Origin: Isoetes taiwanensis
Lineage: Eukaryota; Streptophyta; Lycopodiopsida; Isoetales; Isoetaceae
NCBI GenBank assembly: GCA_021234155.1
Contig: JAJEKV010000181.1
Span: 618,001 to 682,000, forward strand
Direction: 5' to 3'
DNA: 64,000 nucleotides
Part shown: piece after piece, positions 22,041-34,170 of the stretch
Layout: each line of letters starts with the position of its first letter
Numbering within the stretch: position 1 is the stretch's first letter
Program-made: the position numbers and the translations under genes
Notes under the pieces: generated by a model
Told to the model about the DNA's origin: nothing
Database searches by the model: none
Seen by the model: only the letters and a program-made list of their open reading frames with translations

Positions 22041-22983
22041 TGTCACGCGGGCTCAAACATGCCACCTAGGCTCCAACATGCCAAGGTGGCTCAAACCTGC
22101 CACGTGGGCTCCAACATGCTAAGGTGGTTGAAACATGCCACCTAGGCTCCAACATGCCACCGGTGCTCAAACATGCCATGCGTGGAGTGCCTAGGTGGCG
22201 TGCTTGAGCCTAGGTGGCATGCTTGAGCCACTAGATGGCATGTTGGAACCACCTTGGCATTTTTGAGCCTAGGTGGCATGTTTGAGCCACCTTGGCATGT
22301 TGGAGCCTAGATGGCACGTTGGAGCCCGCGTGGCTGAACCAGCTTGACATGTTGGAGCCTAGGTGAGCCTGTGTGGCATATTTGAGCCACCTTGGCATGT
22401 TCGAGCCTAGGTGGCATGTTAGAGCCACCTTGGCATGTTGGAGCCCACGTGGCATGTTTGAGCCACCTTGGCATGTTGGAGCCTACGTGGCATGTTTGAG
22501 CCACCTTGGCATGTTGGAGCCCACGTGGCATGTTGGAGCCACCTTGGCATGTTTGAGCCACCTTGGCATGTTGGGGCCCTGGGTGGCATGTTGGAGCCTA
22601 GGTGGCATGTTTGAGCCTAGGTGGCATGTTGGAGCCCACGTGGCATGTTTGAGCCACCTTGGCATGTTGGGGCCTCGATGGCATGTTTGAGCCACCTTGA
22701 CATGTTTGAGCCTAGGTGGCATGTTGGAGCCACATTGGCATGTTATTGGAGCCTAGGTGGCATGTTGTAGCCCATGTGGCATGTTTGAGCCACCTTGGCA
22801 TGTGATGCCACCTAGGCTCCAACATGCCAAGGTGATGCCACCTAGGCACGAACATGCCACCTAGGCTCGAACATGCCAAGGTGGCTCAAACATGCCAAGG
22901 TGGCTCCAACATGCCACCTATGCTCCAACATGCCAAGGTGGCTCAAAAATGCCAAGGTGGCTTAAACATGCCATGTGGGCATG
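22041..22983. repeat. 19-bp minisatellite cluster 1 (copy B)
   Basis: Same reverse-forward-reverse arrangement and nearly the same spacer order as 11935-12872. Units are slightly more regular here; for example several CACGT spacers are intact where copy A has deletions. Confidence 0.92.
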
Positions 22984-23799
22984 ATGATAGGACTTCATGC
23001 AAGAAATATGATAACCTTTGGAACTTTTGGTAGAGGCATTTTGTCGTTCGGGCAGTATAAAAGCTCCGAATAGAGATTCGACTTCGCCATGCCATCCGAA
23101 ACGGCGAAATTACCCTAGGGACCAAGTTAAACGGTCATTTTTTGCAACGAAAAAAATACGAACCCTCTACATGGCAGTATTCTGCAGCCACCTCTTAGAC
23201 CAGTTGACTACGAACATGTTGGACATGAGCTACTTTGGCGCTTCTTGGAAAAGGGGTAGTCTTCTACCCACGAAACTTGGTCTCCAGGGTAATGTCAACG
23301 TTTTGAGTCCATTGGCAGAGTCAGTTCACAGTTCCGGAGTGGGAAAGTTGCCCATCCGTGGCCAAGGTTCTTTGGGAGAGGACCTTTGGGGCTTAACCGC
23401 CTCCTAAGGGTTTTAAAGGCACATCTTATGGCATCAACACCCTCCCTCTACGTGATGACATTGTGCAAGATTTTGGTCGAATCTGACTAGGATATAGCCT
23501 CCGAAACGTAAACCCTGTGTGTTGCTAGGTTATTGAAGGGTTTACGTTATGGGGGTCGAGTCTTAGTCGGTTGCACTTGGGACATGGTTGAGAAGCTGCA
23601 ATTGAAAACATGAAGCAATAGGAACTGATAGAATGGGGTTTGGAGTTATCCTCCTCCCAAAGGTGGCAATTAGAAGTCAAGAGCGCCTTTTTGCAAGAGC
23701 AAAACTGCTTTGGGATCATTCGGATGGCCAATAGATCCAAACTCGTTATTTCAAATCGCATATGTGGTTAGCAAAGGCTCACCTAGCTATCCAAGAAAA

Positions 23800-24300
23800 C
23801 GACCCTTTTTCGGTGAAGGGGAGTCTCGAAAGCATGTCTTTGGGGATTCGGGATTCCCCCATCTCCCGCATGGTCCCCGTGAGCATACACGAGAACTCCA
23901 TGCAAAGTTTCGGATGTGTGAGTCTCCGCCTTGACGCCGAGATGTAAACCCTAGCAAACCCTAGGGTTTGATAGGGTTTACATTCGGGATGTCTGGCGAC
24001 CCGGAGGGCCCGTGATCCGACGTGGAATACCCGTGGCCGGATTACCCTCATGGCACCGGGAGACAGAGCCAAATTTCCGGCAAAGATACCTTTTCGGAGA
24101 CTCCCTTCACAAGCCCCTTTCCAAAGAAGGGGAGTCTGAAAAGCATGCCGCGCAAGGATTTGACCCCATCTCCCGGCATGGTCCCCAGAGCATACACAGA
24201 GAACTCCATGCAAAGTTTCGATGTGTTAGTCTCCGCCTTGACGCCGAGATGTAAACCCTACCAAACCCTAGGGTTTGGTAGGATTTACATCTCGGGATGC
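23800..24300 (+). repeat. telomere-type palindromes and 190-bp repeat (copy B)
   Basis: Counterpart of 13690-14188. Palindromes of AAACCCTA/TAGGGTTT lie at about 23943-23982 and 24249-24292. Confidence 0.8.
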
Positions 24301-24315
24301 TCCTCCGATCAAGAG

Positions 24316-26345
24316 GGCCGTGGAACTTGTCCCCTAGGGTAATTTCGGCGTTCCCAGATGACATGGAGAGGTCGGATCGCCAACCGGGGCCTCCTCCATG
24401 CCCCAAAATCGAAAACGTGGTCTAAACCACGCCAACGGTGGCCATCCCAATCAAAAATCGAGGGTCTAAAGCTCGCCCAAAAATACCGGGATTTTCCTCA
24501 GACACTCGCTGCCACTTGGCAAGCCAGCTGGCTGAAAATCAGGATTTTTCCCCGCCCCATGCATTAATTATGAATTTCCTGAGCATAAACACAAAAACAA
24601 CACGATAAAAAAATCCGGGTCTCAAAAAGGTGAAATCTTGGCAGGATATGCAACATGACGCTGCACACGCAAGAGAAAAATGCACCGGCAATAGAAGCAC
24701 AAGCAGGGCATGAGACGAAGCTTCCGAGCCAACCCCTTTCGGAGGCCACCGGGTTCGGAACGCCCCACTCTTGCAAAGGAGCTAGCTTTTCTTCTCCGTG
24801 GGTCACATGTATACCACCTAGCAGTCCTAGTGCTCCTATTGTCACTTCAATCTTCTACCAGTGGCCTCGTGGTGAACCCCAAGTATCTTGTTCTTGCAGC
24901 TAATCCAAGCCGGGGCCGAGGACTGCTAGACCCCCACTCCTGAATCAGAACTGCTCCGCCAATGGACCCTAACATCCCCATTACCTAGGGGACCAAGTTT
25001 CGTGGGCAGAAGACCACCCTCTCCAAGAAACGCCAAAGTAGGTCGCTTACTACACACTTGTAGTCAATTGGCATGGAGGTGGATGTTTGAATACCTCCTA
25101 GTGAGGGGTAAGTGATTGATCCCCCTCGGGGAAACTCGGCCAGGGAACTTGTCCCCTAGGGTAATTTGGTCGCTCCAGACGACGTGGGCGAGGTCGGATC
25201 GCCAACCGGGCCTCCTCCATGCCCCAAAATCGAAAAACGTGGTCTAAACCCCGCCAAGGCCAACGGTGGCCATCCCAATAAAAAATCGAGGGTCTAAAAC
25301 TCATCCGAAATACCGGGATTTTCCTATACTCGGGGCCACTTGGCAAGCCAGCTGGCTGAAAACCAGGATTTTTCCCCGCCCCATGCATTAATTATGAATT
25401 TCTGGAGCATAAACACAAAGAAAAGCATGATAAAAATTCGGTCTCAAAAAGGTGAAATCTTGGCAGGATGTGCAGCATGACGCCGCGACACGCAAGAGAA
25501 AAATGCACCGCAATAGAAGCACAAGCTGAGGCATGAGACGAAGCCCGAGCCAACCCCTTCCCGAGACCACCGGCCCAGAACGCCCCTACTAGGTAGTGGA
25601 GCTAGCTTTTCTTCTCCGTGGGTCACATGTATACCACCTAGCAGTCCTAGTGCTGCTATTCTCACTTCAATCTTCTACCGGGGCCTCGTGGTGAACCCCA
25701 AGTATCTTGTTCTCGTGCTAGTCCAAGCCGGGGAGAGGGACGGGCCGGACCCCCACTTCTAAATCGAACTGGCTCGCCAATGGACCCGAAACATCCCCAT
25801 TACCTAGGGGACCAAGTTTCGTGGGGCGTAAGACCACCCTCTCCAAGAAACGCCAAAGTAGGTCGTTTACTACACACTTGTAGTCAATTGGCATGGAGGT
25901 GGATGCTGAATACCTCCTAGTGAGGGGTAAGTGATTGATCCCTTGGGAAAACTCGCCGTGGAACTTGTCCCCTAGGGTAATTTCGCCGTTCCGGACGACG
26001 CGGCGAGGTCGGATCGCCAATCCGGGGCCTCCTCCATGCCCCAAAATTGAAAACGTGGTCTAAACCTTGTCAGGGCCAACCCAGCCATCCCAATAAAAAT
26101 CGAGGGTCTAAAACTCATCCGGAAATACCGGAGATTTTCCTATACTCTCGGGGCCACTTGGCAAGCCAGCTGGCTGAAAACCAGGATTTTTCCCTGCCCC
26201 ATGCATTAGTTATGAATTTTCGGAGCATAAACACAAAGAAAAGCACAGATAAAAATCCGGGTCTCGAAAAAAGGTGAAATCTTGGCAGGATGTGCAGCAT
26301 GACGCTGCATACGCAAGAGAAAATGCACCAAAGATATCTACCTTT
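24316..26345 (+). repeat. ~820-bp tandem repeat, 2.5 copies (copy B)
   Basis: 'ggaacttgtcccctaggg' recurs at about 24322, 25145 and 25961. It carries no credible gene. Counterpart of 14205-16250. Confidence 0.85.
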
Positions 26346-26555
26346 GAGACTCCCCTTCACAAGAAAGGGGCCGCCGAGGTGCCCGCCCATCTGGTGTTTG
26401 CAAAGACATCCAAGGTCCATGTCACCATCATCTAGCCATGTCACCTAAAATTTGCCAACATCACCCATGAAAAGACCAAAGATGGACATCTTTGGTTTTT
26501 TGGCCTAGTCAAAACTTGACCTTGCTTACTTGGCATGCCATGTCACCACTTGGGG

Positions 26556-28060
26556 TGCCTAGGTGGCATGCTTGAGACTAGGTGGCATGCCTGAGCCACC
26601 TTGGCATGTTGGAGCCTGCATGGCATGTTGGAGCCACCTTGGCATGTTGGAGCCCACGTGGCATTATGGAGTCCACGTGGCATGTTTGAGCCACCTTGGC
26701 ATGTTGGAGCCTAGGTGGCATGTTTGAGCCCACCTTGGCATGTTTGAGCCACGGCATGTTTGAGCCTGGGTGGCATGTTGGAGCCTAGATGGCATGTTTG
26801 AGCCACCTAGGAATGTTGGAGCCTAGGTGGCATGTTGGAGCCCACGTGGCATATTTGAGCCACCTTGGCAAGTTGGAGCATAGGTGGTATGTTGGAGCCC
26901 GCGTGGCATGTTTGAGCACGTTGGAGCCTAGGTGGCATGTTTGAGCCATTTTGTCATGTTGGAGCCTAGGTGGCATGTTTGAGCCACCTTGGCATGTTTG
27001 AGCCTAGGTGGCATGTTGGAGCCACCTTGGCATGTGGGAACCACCTTGGCATGTTTGAGCCTAGGGTGGCATGTTTGAGCCACCTTGGCATGTTGGAGCC
27101 CACGTGGCATTTTTGAGCCACCTTGGCATGTTTGAGCACGTTGGAGCCTAGGTGGCATGTTTGAGCCACCTTGGCATGTTGGAGCCACCTTGGCATCTTG
27201 GAGCCTAGGTGGCATGTTGGAGACCACGTGGCATGTTTGAGCCACCTTATTGAGCCACCTTGGCATGTTGGAGCCCACGTGGCATATTTGAGCCACCTTG
27301 GCAAGTTGGAGCATAGGTGGCATGTTAGAGCCCGCGTGGCATGTTTGAGCATGTTGGAGCCTAGGTGGCATGTTGGAGCCACCTTGGCACGTGGCATGTT
27401 GGAGCCCACGTGGCATGTTTGAGCCTAGGTGGCGGGGTTAGAGCCACGGTGGCATGTTGGAGCCTAGGTGGCATGTTTGAGCCAACTTGGCATATTTAAA
27501 CCTAGGTGGCATGTTGTGAGCCACCTTGGCATGTTGGAGGCTAGGTGGCATAGTGGAGCCCACGTGGCATGTTTGAGCCACCTTGGCATGTTTGAGCCTA
27601 GGTGGCATGTTGGAGCCCTAGGTGGCATGTTTGAGCCCACCTTGGCATGTTTGAGCCACACGGCATGTTTGAGCCTAGGTGGCATGTTGGGGAGCCTAGG
27701 TGGCATGTTTGAGCCACCTTGGCATGTTTGAGCCTAGGTGGCATGTTGGAGCCACCTTGGCATGTTGGAGCCTAAGTGAGCTGCATGGCATGTTTGAGCC
27801 TATGTGGCATGTTTGAGCCACCTAGGAATGTTGGAGCCTAGGTGGCATGTTGGAGCCCACGTGGCATATTTGAGCCACCTTGGCAAGTTGGAGCATAGGT
27901 GGCATGTTGGAGCTGCGTGGCATGTTTGAGCACGTTGGAGCCTAGGTGGCATGTTTGAGCCATTTTGTCATGTTGGAGCCTAGGTGGCATGTTGGAGCCA
28001 CCTTGGCATGTTTGAGCCTAGGTGGCATGTTAGAGCCACCTTGGCATGTTGGTGCCCACG
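26556..28060 (+). repeat. 19-bp minisatellite cluster 2 (copy B)
   Basis: Counterpart of 16446-17999 with largely the same spacer order. It lacks a few units around 27245, where the frame 'gagccaccttattgagcc' shows a local deletion. Confidence 0.92.
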
Positions 28061-28114
28061 TTATGCAAAAATAGGTGTTAAGTAATTGAAGTAGTTGAAG
28101 TAACTTGTGTTTAC

Positions 28115-28685
28115 ATGGAATACTAGTATAAGAACATGTGATCGTGCACGTGCATCACATGTAGCAAATCAAGTACTCTGTCCTACCACTATAAAGACCC
28201 GTGATATGGAAGGATAGGACATGTAGAGAATCAAGTACTCTTTCCTACTTCTATAAAGACATGTGAGAATAGAAGTATTACACATGTCGTAATTCATGTA
28301 TTCTTTCCTACAATGCCTTAGCAAATAAAGTACTCATCCCTACTACTATAAAGACATGTGACATGGAAGCATATGACATGTAGAGAATCAAGTATTCTTT
28401 CCGACTTCTATAAAGACATGTGACAATAGAAGTATTACACATGTTGTAATTCATGTATTCTTTCCTACAATGCCTTAGCAAATAAAGTACTCTGTCCTAC
28501 TACTATAAAGACATGTGAATGGAAGTATAGGACATGTAGAGAATCAAATATTCTTTCCTACATCTATAAAGACATGTGACAATAGAATTATTAGACATGT
28601 AGAAATTCAAGTACTCTTTCCTACAGTGGATTGTATTATAAAATGACATGTCACAATAGAAGAAACTACAAAACAACAGTGGATG
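28115..28685 (+). repeat. ACATGT subterminal repeats (copy B)
   Basis: Nearly identical to 18050-18620, with the same higher-order units. Confidence 0.75.
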
Positions 28686-28831
28686 TTTTAGTCCACTGAA
28701 AAAAGAACACCATTATCGAACAAAACCATACCTTCACAAATCCACATGTAGGATTCTTTGAAAACAGGACATGTAGACCTACCAAAACTGATGTTTTCAA
28801 CAGTGGACCAAAAACCAGGGTGAGTGTGTGC

Positions 28832-30970
28832 TCGTGCCAGAGGAGCTGCGGAGGAAGTTAGATGATCGAAGTATCCCCACTTTTCTAGTAGGGTATGATG
28901 AGGAGGCAAACGGCTATAGGCTATATGAACCTGTGACCCATAAAGTTTATGTTAGCAGGGATGTTGAATTTGATGAAAGAATACTTTATAAGGATAGGAA
29001 ATCTTTGACAGTGCAGGAAGCAGTGGAATGGATACCAATAGACGAAGACGATCTAGAGAAGGATGCGGAGAAGATCAAGGAGAGGCGATGCGGAACCCGA
29101 TGTGTAGTAATAAGTGATGACTCGGATGATGAGCCGGATGGGGTGCATGAGACCATAGAGGTCAACAGTGCACCACATACACCGGAGGCAGAGCACGAGG
29201 AGGTGCATGAGGCTCTTGGAGCTGATAGTGTGCCAGATGTGCAAGAAGAAGTGCATGAAGGAAGGCAAGAAGACATTGAAAGTAGAACAACCACACGTCG
29301 TCTGAGGTGGAACGGCAAAGGCGAACTTCCTTTTGATGCGGATGCTTATGGCGGGACAAAGCGAGTTCCAAAACCGAAGATAATATCTTGTGTGGTGGAG
29401 CCCAAGACAAGAGAAACAAAGGCGTGTGATGGGGAGCTGATTCCCTCAAATGGAAGGAGGCTATGGAGAGTGAGTTGAAATCATTTGAAGAAACTGGAAC
29501 ATATGAATTGGTGTCACGTCCGAGGAGCAAAAATGTGGTTGGCAGTAAGAGGCTCTTTAAAATAAAGAGAAATGCTGATGGATCAAGAGAAAGGTATAAA
29601 GCTCGGCTAGTAGCAAAAGGATACACTTTCGGGGAAGGAGAGTAGACTATACGGATACTTTTCACCCATAGTCAAGGTGACTAGTCTAAGAACCCCGATA
29701 GCATTGGCGGTTCGAAATGATATGGAGATAGAGCATATGGACGTGAAGACGGCTTTCTTAAATGGAGAACTAGAAGAAGAGATCTATATGGAGCAGCCTG
29801 AAGGATATGAGCGGGGAAGAATATGGTGTGCGGTGACCCCCGCGATATACCTGGCTTGAGACAAGCATCTAGGCAATGGTATGTTTGCATGAATAAGTTT
29901 TTGCTTTCAATTGGGTTTAGAAAGTTGAAAACGGAAGGCAATCTATACATGTGGAAAGAAGGGGACAAGTGCTTGATTATGGCACTTTATGTTGATGATT
30001 GTGTCATAGTCGGTAATGACAAATCATACCTAGAGAGATGCAAAGTGTTCTTGAAGAGACGATTCGAATAAATGTAACTAGGTGAGCTCAAGAAACCGTT
30101 GGGTATGGAGGTTAGAAGGAATAGGAAAAAGGGGGAGCTTGCTTTGGCGCAAGAGCGAATAATATCAAAAGGCTTTGGTCCGATACTGGAATGGCAAATT
30201 GCAATATATCAAAACACCCCTTGTACCGGTACAAAAATTAGCGATAAGATGTGCCCGAAAACTTGGCTGAACAAAGGGAAATGGAAAAGGTGCCGTGATC
30301 GTGCATTGATAGACTTCGCTTTTACATATTGCCAACAAAGACAAGGCCGATATCTCTTATCGCGATTAACTTGCTTTCGTCGTTTTGCAACAATCCGGGA
30401 CGAGAGCATTGGATAGCGGCCAAAAGGGTTTTGAGATATTTGAAGGGTACTTTGCATGATGGTATTCACTTCACCAAGAGTGAAGAAAATGGTTTAACAA
30501 GTTATATGCCGTCTGGTGAGGGGAGGAGATCCGGATGACGGGAAGTCAACTTCAGGTTATGTGTGCAAATTAGGTAATGCTGCTATATCTTGGGGGTGTA
30601 AGAAGCGGAATGTGTAGCCAAATCTAGCCTTGAAGCGAGAATATGTAGCGATATCCGCAGGCTGACCTCTGAAATAATTTGGTTACCTGAGAATGCTCAA
30701 GGAGTTGGGATGTTTGTTGCGAGTGCTACCAAGCTATCTTGTGATAACAAGAGCGGAGTGGCAATGACTAAAAATCCAGTTCATCATTCTCGTACCAAAC
30801 ACATTGAAATACACCATCACTTCATATGGGATGAAGTCGAAAAAGGGGAGATCGATGTGACTTATATCCCCACAAAATTGCAAAGAAGGGACATGCTCAC
30901 TAAGGCTCTATCCGAACCTAAGTTGATAGATGCTAAAACCCAGGTCGGAGTTGTGGAGTGTAAAGGCTAA
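28832..30970 (+). pseudogene. Copia RT-RNase H, copy B
   Basis: Second copy of 18769-20901 and in places better preserved. The segment containing [20 protein letters not shown] (about 29740-29800) is continuous, and LYVDDCVIVGND near 29988-30025 keeps the YVDD active-site motif that is out of frame in copy A. The RNase H C-terminus [19 protein letters not shown] reaches the TAA at 30968-30970. Stops and frameshifts remain, for example near 29645, 29860 and 30070. It has no 5' half of its own, so it is a duplicate of an already split element. Confidence 0.9.
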
Positions 30971-30979
30971 GGGGGAGTA

Positions 30980-31939
30980 TGTTGCATATATAGCCTTTAC
31001 ACATGTCATGTAGAAGCAGGATGAAGCAACAAATGGGAAACCATGCATGTGGGCATGGCATGCGGAATAGTTGCATGCGGGCATGGCAGATAGTACTCAC
31101 GGAAGCGGAAGAAGGTGGAGAGAAGCAAGGAAGTGGTGCATCCTGGGTGGAACAATCCAGTGATTGGATTGAAGGTGAAGTGGCTGAATTGCAGGTGGCT
31201 TTAGGTGGAGTCTTGTTTATGCTTGAAGGGATAGAGCTTGGGCTCTCAGCTTTTCCGGTTGCCTCACTTTTGCTTCTTTCAAGGTCTGGGGAGCGGGAGC
31301 TTTTGTTGAGTTTATGCATCTATTGGAGCATCCACATCAAGCTTGGCTCTCAGGGCGCTGGTAGAACCCAAAATTTTGCCAGCAACGGGGCAAGAATAGA
31401 CGTTACACAGTGATTTTTTCTGGTTGCCTCACTTTTGCTTCTTTCAGGGCGCTGGTAAGAACCCAAAATTTGCTTCTTACAGGGCGCTGGTAAGAACCCA
31501 AATTTGGTCTGTAAGTTTGTGCAATAGGTTTGTTAGTGAGATTCATAATAATTCGTTAGTGTTCTTCCTTCTGTTTCCATTGCTCGTTTCGTTTTGAATA
31601 TACCTTAGAAATTGATTCTTAGGCATGTTCATAAATCTGCTTTGCGCAATGTGAAATGACCTCACGAATTAGAGCTTCTACGGTGACGTGGCAAAGAAAT
31701 AAAAAAGACAGTCGACCGTGAACCCATTTGCTATTGTTGCAGAAGCCTCATGTAGGCATGTTTAATTTTGACACATGTCCAATTTTGATACCGGCTTCCA
31801 TTTTCCAAGCTCTTTCAAATCTGGCATGTCTAGATAGCCCGGTAGTGCCCACGGATTTCAATAAAGTAAGATTTATCAGAGAAGAGTTCTTTTATCAATC
31901 TGTACTTTAACAATTTGTTTCTCTGTTTGATTTGCAACA
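30980..31939 (+). repeat. Copia 3' LTR, copy B, complete
   Basis: 960 bases beginning TGTTGC and ending GCAACA, perfect short inverted termini, preceded by the polypurine tract AGGGGGAGTA. The five bases after it (aacca) do not match those before the 5' LTR (gataa), so no TSD is visible. Three 'cagggcgctggtaagaac' repeats lie at about 31350-31490. Confidence 0.88.
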
Positions 31940-32785
31940 AACCATTCGGCGAGCTCTGATCTGGCATTTAGCTGGCAAATAATTGGCGGTTTAGCTCTAC
32001 GACAATGAGATGTCAAGTTGCGGTCAAGTATTAATCTTTTTTCTGATTCCCCATATATTCCCCCTTTGTTATTCCTTAAGGCTAAGCTTTCCCCTCTTTT
32101 ATGAACAGTTTTACGAAGAGGAGAGGAGATATTAGTCTGGAAATTAGGCTGGCAATGAATGGTAGAATGATGAAAAACAAAAGCGGAAGACGAGCTCAAC
32201 ACCAGCACTGCCTGGAATTACCTATCCATGTCAAGTTTCTCAGCACCACAAGATTTTTAGAATAAGCTAGCCATTTCCCTAAACTGACTGTTTGGATGAC
32301 ACCCTAGTACCATACCAGCTACTGTGATACGAAGAACATTGAAGGTTTCCACCATCAAAATATCAAGAGCTCAGGACAATCTAGATCCATTGGTTCTTTG
32401 TATTCCTTCCTTTGCTTAGTTTTCTATGCAATTATTTGGAGGTTTGTGTAGTTAAACCTATTGGATGCTTTACCCCTTATTTGAGAAGATAATTGTTGGA
32501 GGATCTTTTTCAAGCTTCCATGACCAAGTAGATAGCTTCTCATCTGTTATTACCAGAATGCAGGCTCGAATAATCGCCCAAAGTTCTATTAAACTTTGAT
32601 GTGGCAGACCATTCTACTGTTGCAATTGTGCAAAGGTCCATAGAGAGTTTCTGGCTTTAGAAAGGTCACCTCCATTTAATATGGGTTGTAAATCATCTTC
32701 CTTTCTTCTTCTATTGAAGGCTAGAATGGTAAGATTTGCTTAAGAAAATGATTTTGAAGTGTGAAAGGCAGAGAATTGACCATCT
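31940..32785. other. host flank right of the nest, no firm gene
   Basis: Minus-strand frame 31940-32220 is open with Ser-rich then basic residues, but has no ATG; it follows 'aattccag', a possible splice acceptor. The rest shows no recognisable coding sequence. Confidence 0.35.
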
Positions 32786-34170
32786 TCATTGCGAGTGCTT
32801 GTTTTTGCAAGTGTAAAATCGTTCAGATGCATGCTTAAGAGGTTTGGAAAATACTGTGATGGGGAGCTAAAATCCATCCCATGGTCAGAAATGGAAGGGC
32901 TTCAACCTGAGACAACAAAGATTGATGACATGTTAGTGACAATTAACAGAAGTGCTTTTTGTTTGTCAACAACCGGCCTGTTGTTAATGGCGAAGTTGGA
33001 TTCACCATTAATAGGTATGTTATCCTTCTTGCAATTTAGCCACTGAGTTTCAAATATAAATTGCTTTTGATCATCAGGCTAGGGTGGACCTTGTGGATTT
33101 GTCTACCAAAAAGTGTATGTGGGAAGTTAAAAAGTCTTCAACTCAACTGAAGGTTGTGATTTTCATTGCATTATTTCGTCTATGCAAATTTGAATAGTAA
33201 TCAAAATGGAATATCAAAATAGTGTTGTTTCTTAGTTTGCAAATTATAATTATGGTACTTTCTGTAGGACAACCATCTGGGAGGCCCCTACGGTGGATTG
33301 TCTACATGTCAGGAGCTTGTTATTTTTGTGTCGATGTGGAATAGCGGCATCTCTGTTATGCATGTCTATCAGGACCCATTGCAGATCTCACGTGGCCATA
33401 CCATTGCCTTCCTTTATGTTGTGCTTTCGATTGACATGCAGTGTGCATCTTCTATGTGTGGGGTTGTAAGGATGTGGTTTACCAGTAGAAGTTTAAGGAT
33501 AAGAAACTTATAGCAAGAGTTTGAAAAGGAGACAACTCTATGAGAGATGAACTGCTCTGGTGCCTGGAAGTCCAGCTTCAAAGCAAAAGCTCATTGAATT
33601 AAAAAAAAAAATGCAGGATCATTATGAATGGTCTTAAATCCTCTCTTCTATGGTGAGCTTTTGACACCCTTCTACCAGTCAAGCATGGTCAATCAGAAAT
33701 GGCTAATTAACTGCTTTTTGTGCTTCCACAGGCTTAGAGTCGAACTTCTCAAGCTGTCTTCTATGGTATTGTGTTGTCATGATGCTGGCGCAGATGTTAT
33801 ACATATGTATGCATACACAGAATGTTTCTTTACTTCCAAGGTAACAATTAAATGACCCATAACTTTTTTGAGTATCAGAGTTGAAGCATATCTTAATGAT
33901 ATGTTGTATCAGGATTATGGCACTTATCAATCACCTACATTGGACATAACTGCGCTTGACCTTCGTAAACAAAGTTCAGGATCATATACTTGGATTAAAA
34001 CATGTGGTAAAGATTATGTTCTTGGTCAGCTGATATATTGGGACAAACAAAATGCTGAGCCAGGCAGAAATCTTTCATCTGCGCGTAAAGGCTGTCTGGA
34101 CTTACCTGACCTGTTTTCATGCTATGCTAAAAACCAGCAGGATTTTCAGAGTGCGTATTTGTGGATGTAG
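32786..34170 (+). pseudogene. series of exon-like pieces, unrecognised host gene
   Basis: Several open pieces are bounded by GT/AG: one ending at 33014 before 'gtatgt' (contains CLSTTGLLLMAKLDSPLI), one at about 33079-33149 after 'gatcatcag' and before 'gttgtg' (ARVDLVDLSTKKCMWEVK), one from about 33269 after 'tttctgtag', one ending at 33840 before 'gtaaca' (LKLSSMVLCCHDAGADVIH), and one from about 33881 after 'gagtatcag' to a TAG at 34168-34170 (QSPTLDITALDLR, SYTWIKTCGKDYVLG). The spacing and splice-like edges suggest a real plus-strand gene or its remnant. I do not recognise the protein, and frames between pieces are unproven. Confidence 0.4.

Larger units (their letters stand above)
21883..28828. 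mobile_element. right part of CACTA-like element (copy B)
   Basis: Corresponds to about 11780-18765. It has no left terminus because the duplication began inside the element. The right terminus GGGTGAGTGTG is at 28818-28828, followed by TGC and Copia sequence. Confidence 0.82.
21868..31933 (+). repeat. 10.07-kb tandem duplication, copy B
   Basis: Head-to-tail second copy of 11789-21867 with the same block order: G-rich stretch, minisatellite 1, telomere-type palindromes, 820-bp repeats, minisatellite 2, subterminal repeats, transposon terminus, Copia RT-RNase H and LTR. Copies differ by scattered small indels and substitutions, many at CAG, CTG or CG sites. Confidence 0.9.

Noticed and set aside
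7578-31939. Endogenous plant virus (pararetrovirus) origin for the RT segments
   Set aside because: Domain order protease-integrase-RT-RNase H with LTRs and polypurine tract is Ty1/Copia; no movement or coat protein is visible.
31876-32208. Ser-rich minus-strand frame resembling a chloroplast transit peptide exon
   Set aside because: No ATG: the frame starts after a TAA and the apparent start is GTG. Part of it lies in the Copia LTR. Kept only as low-confidence flank.
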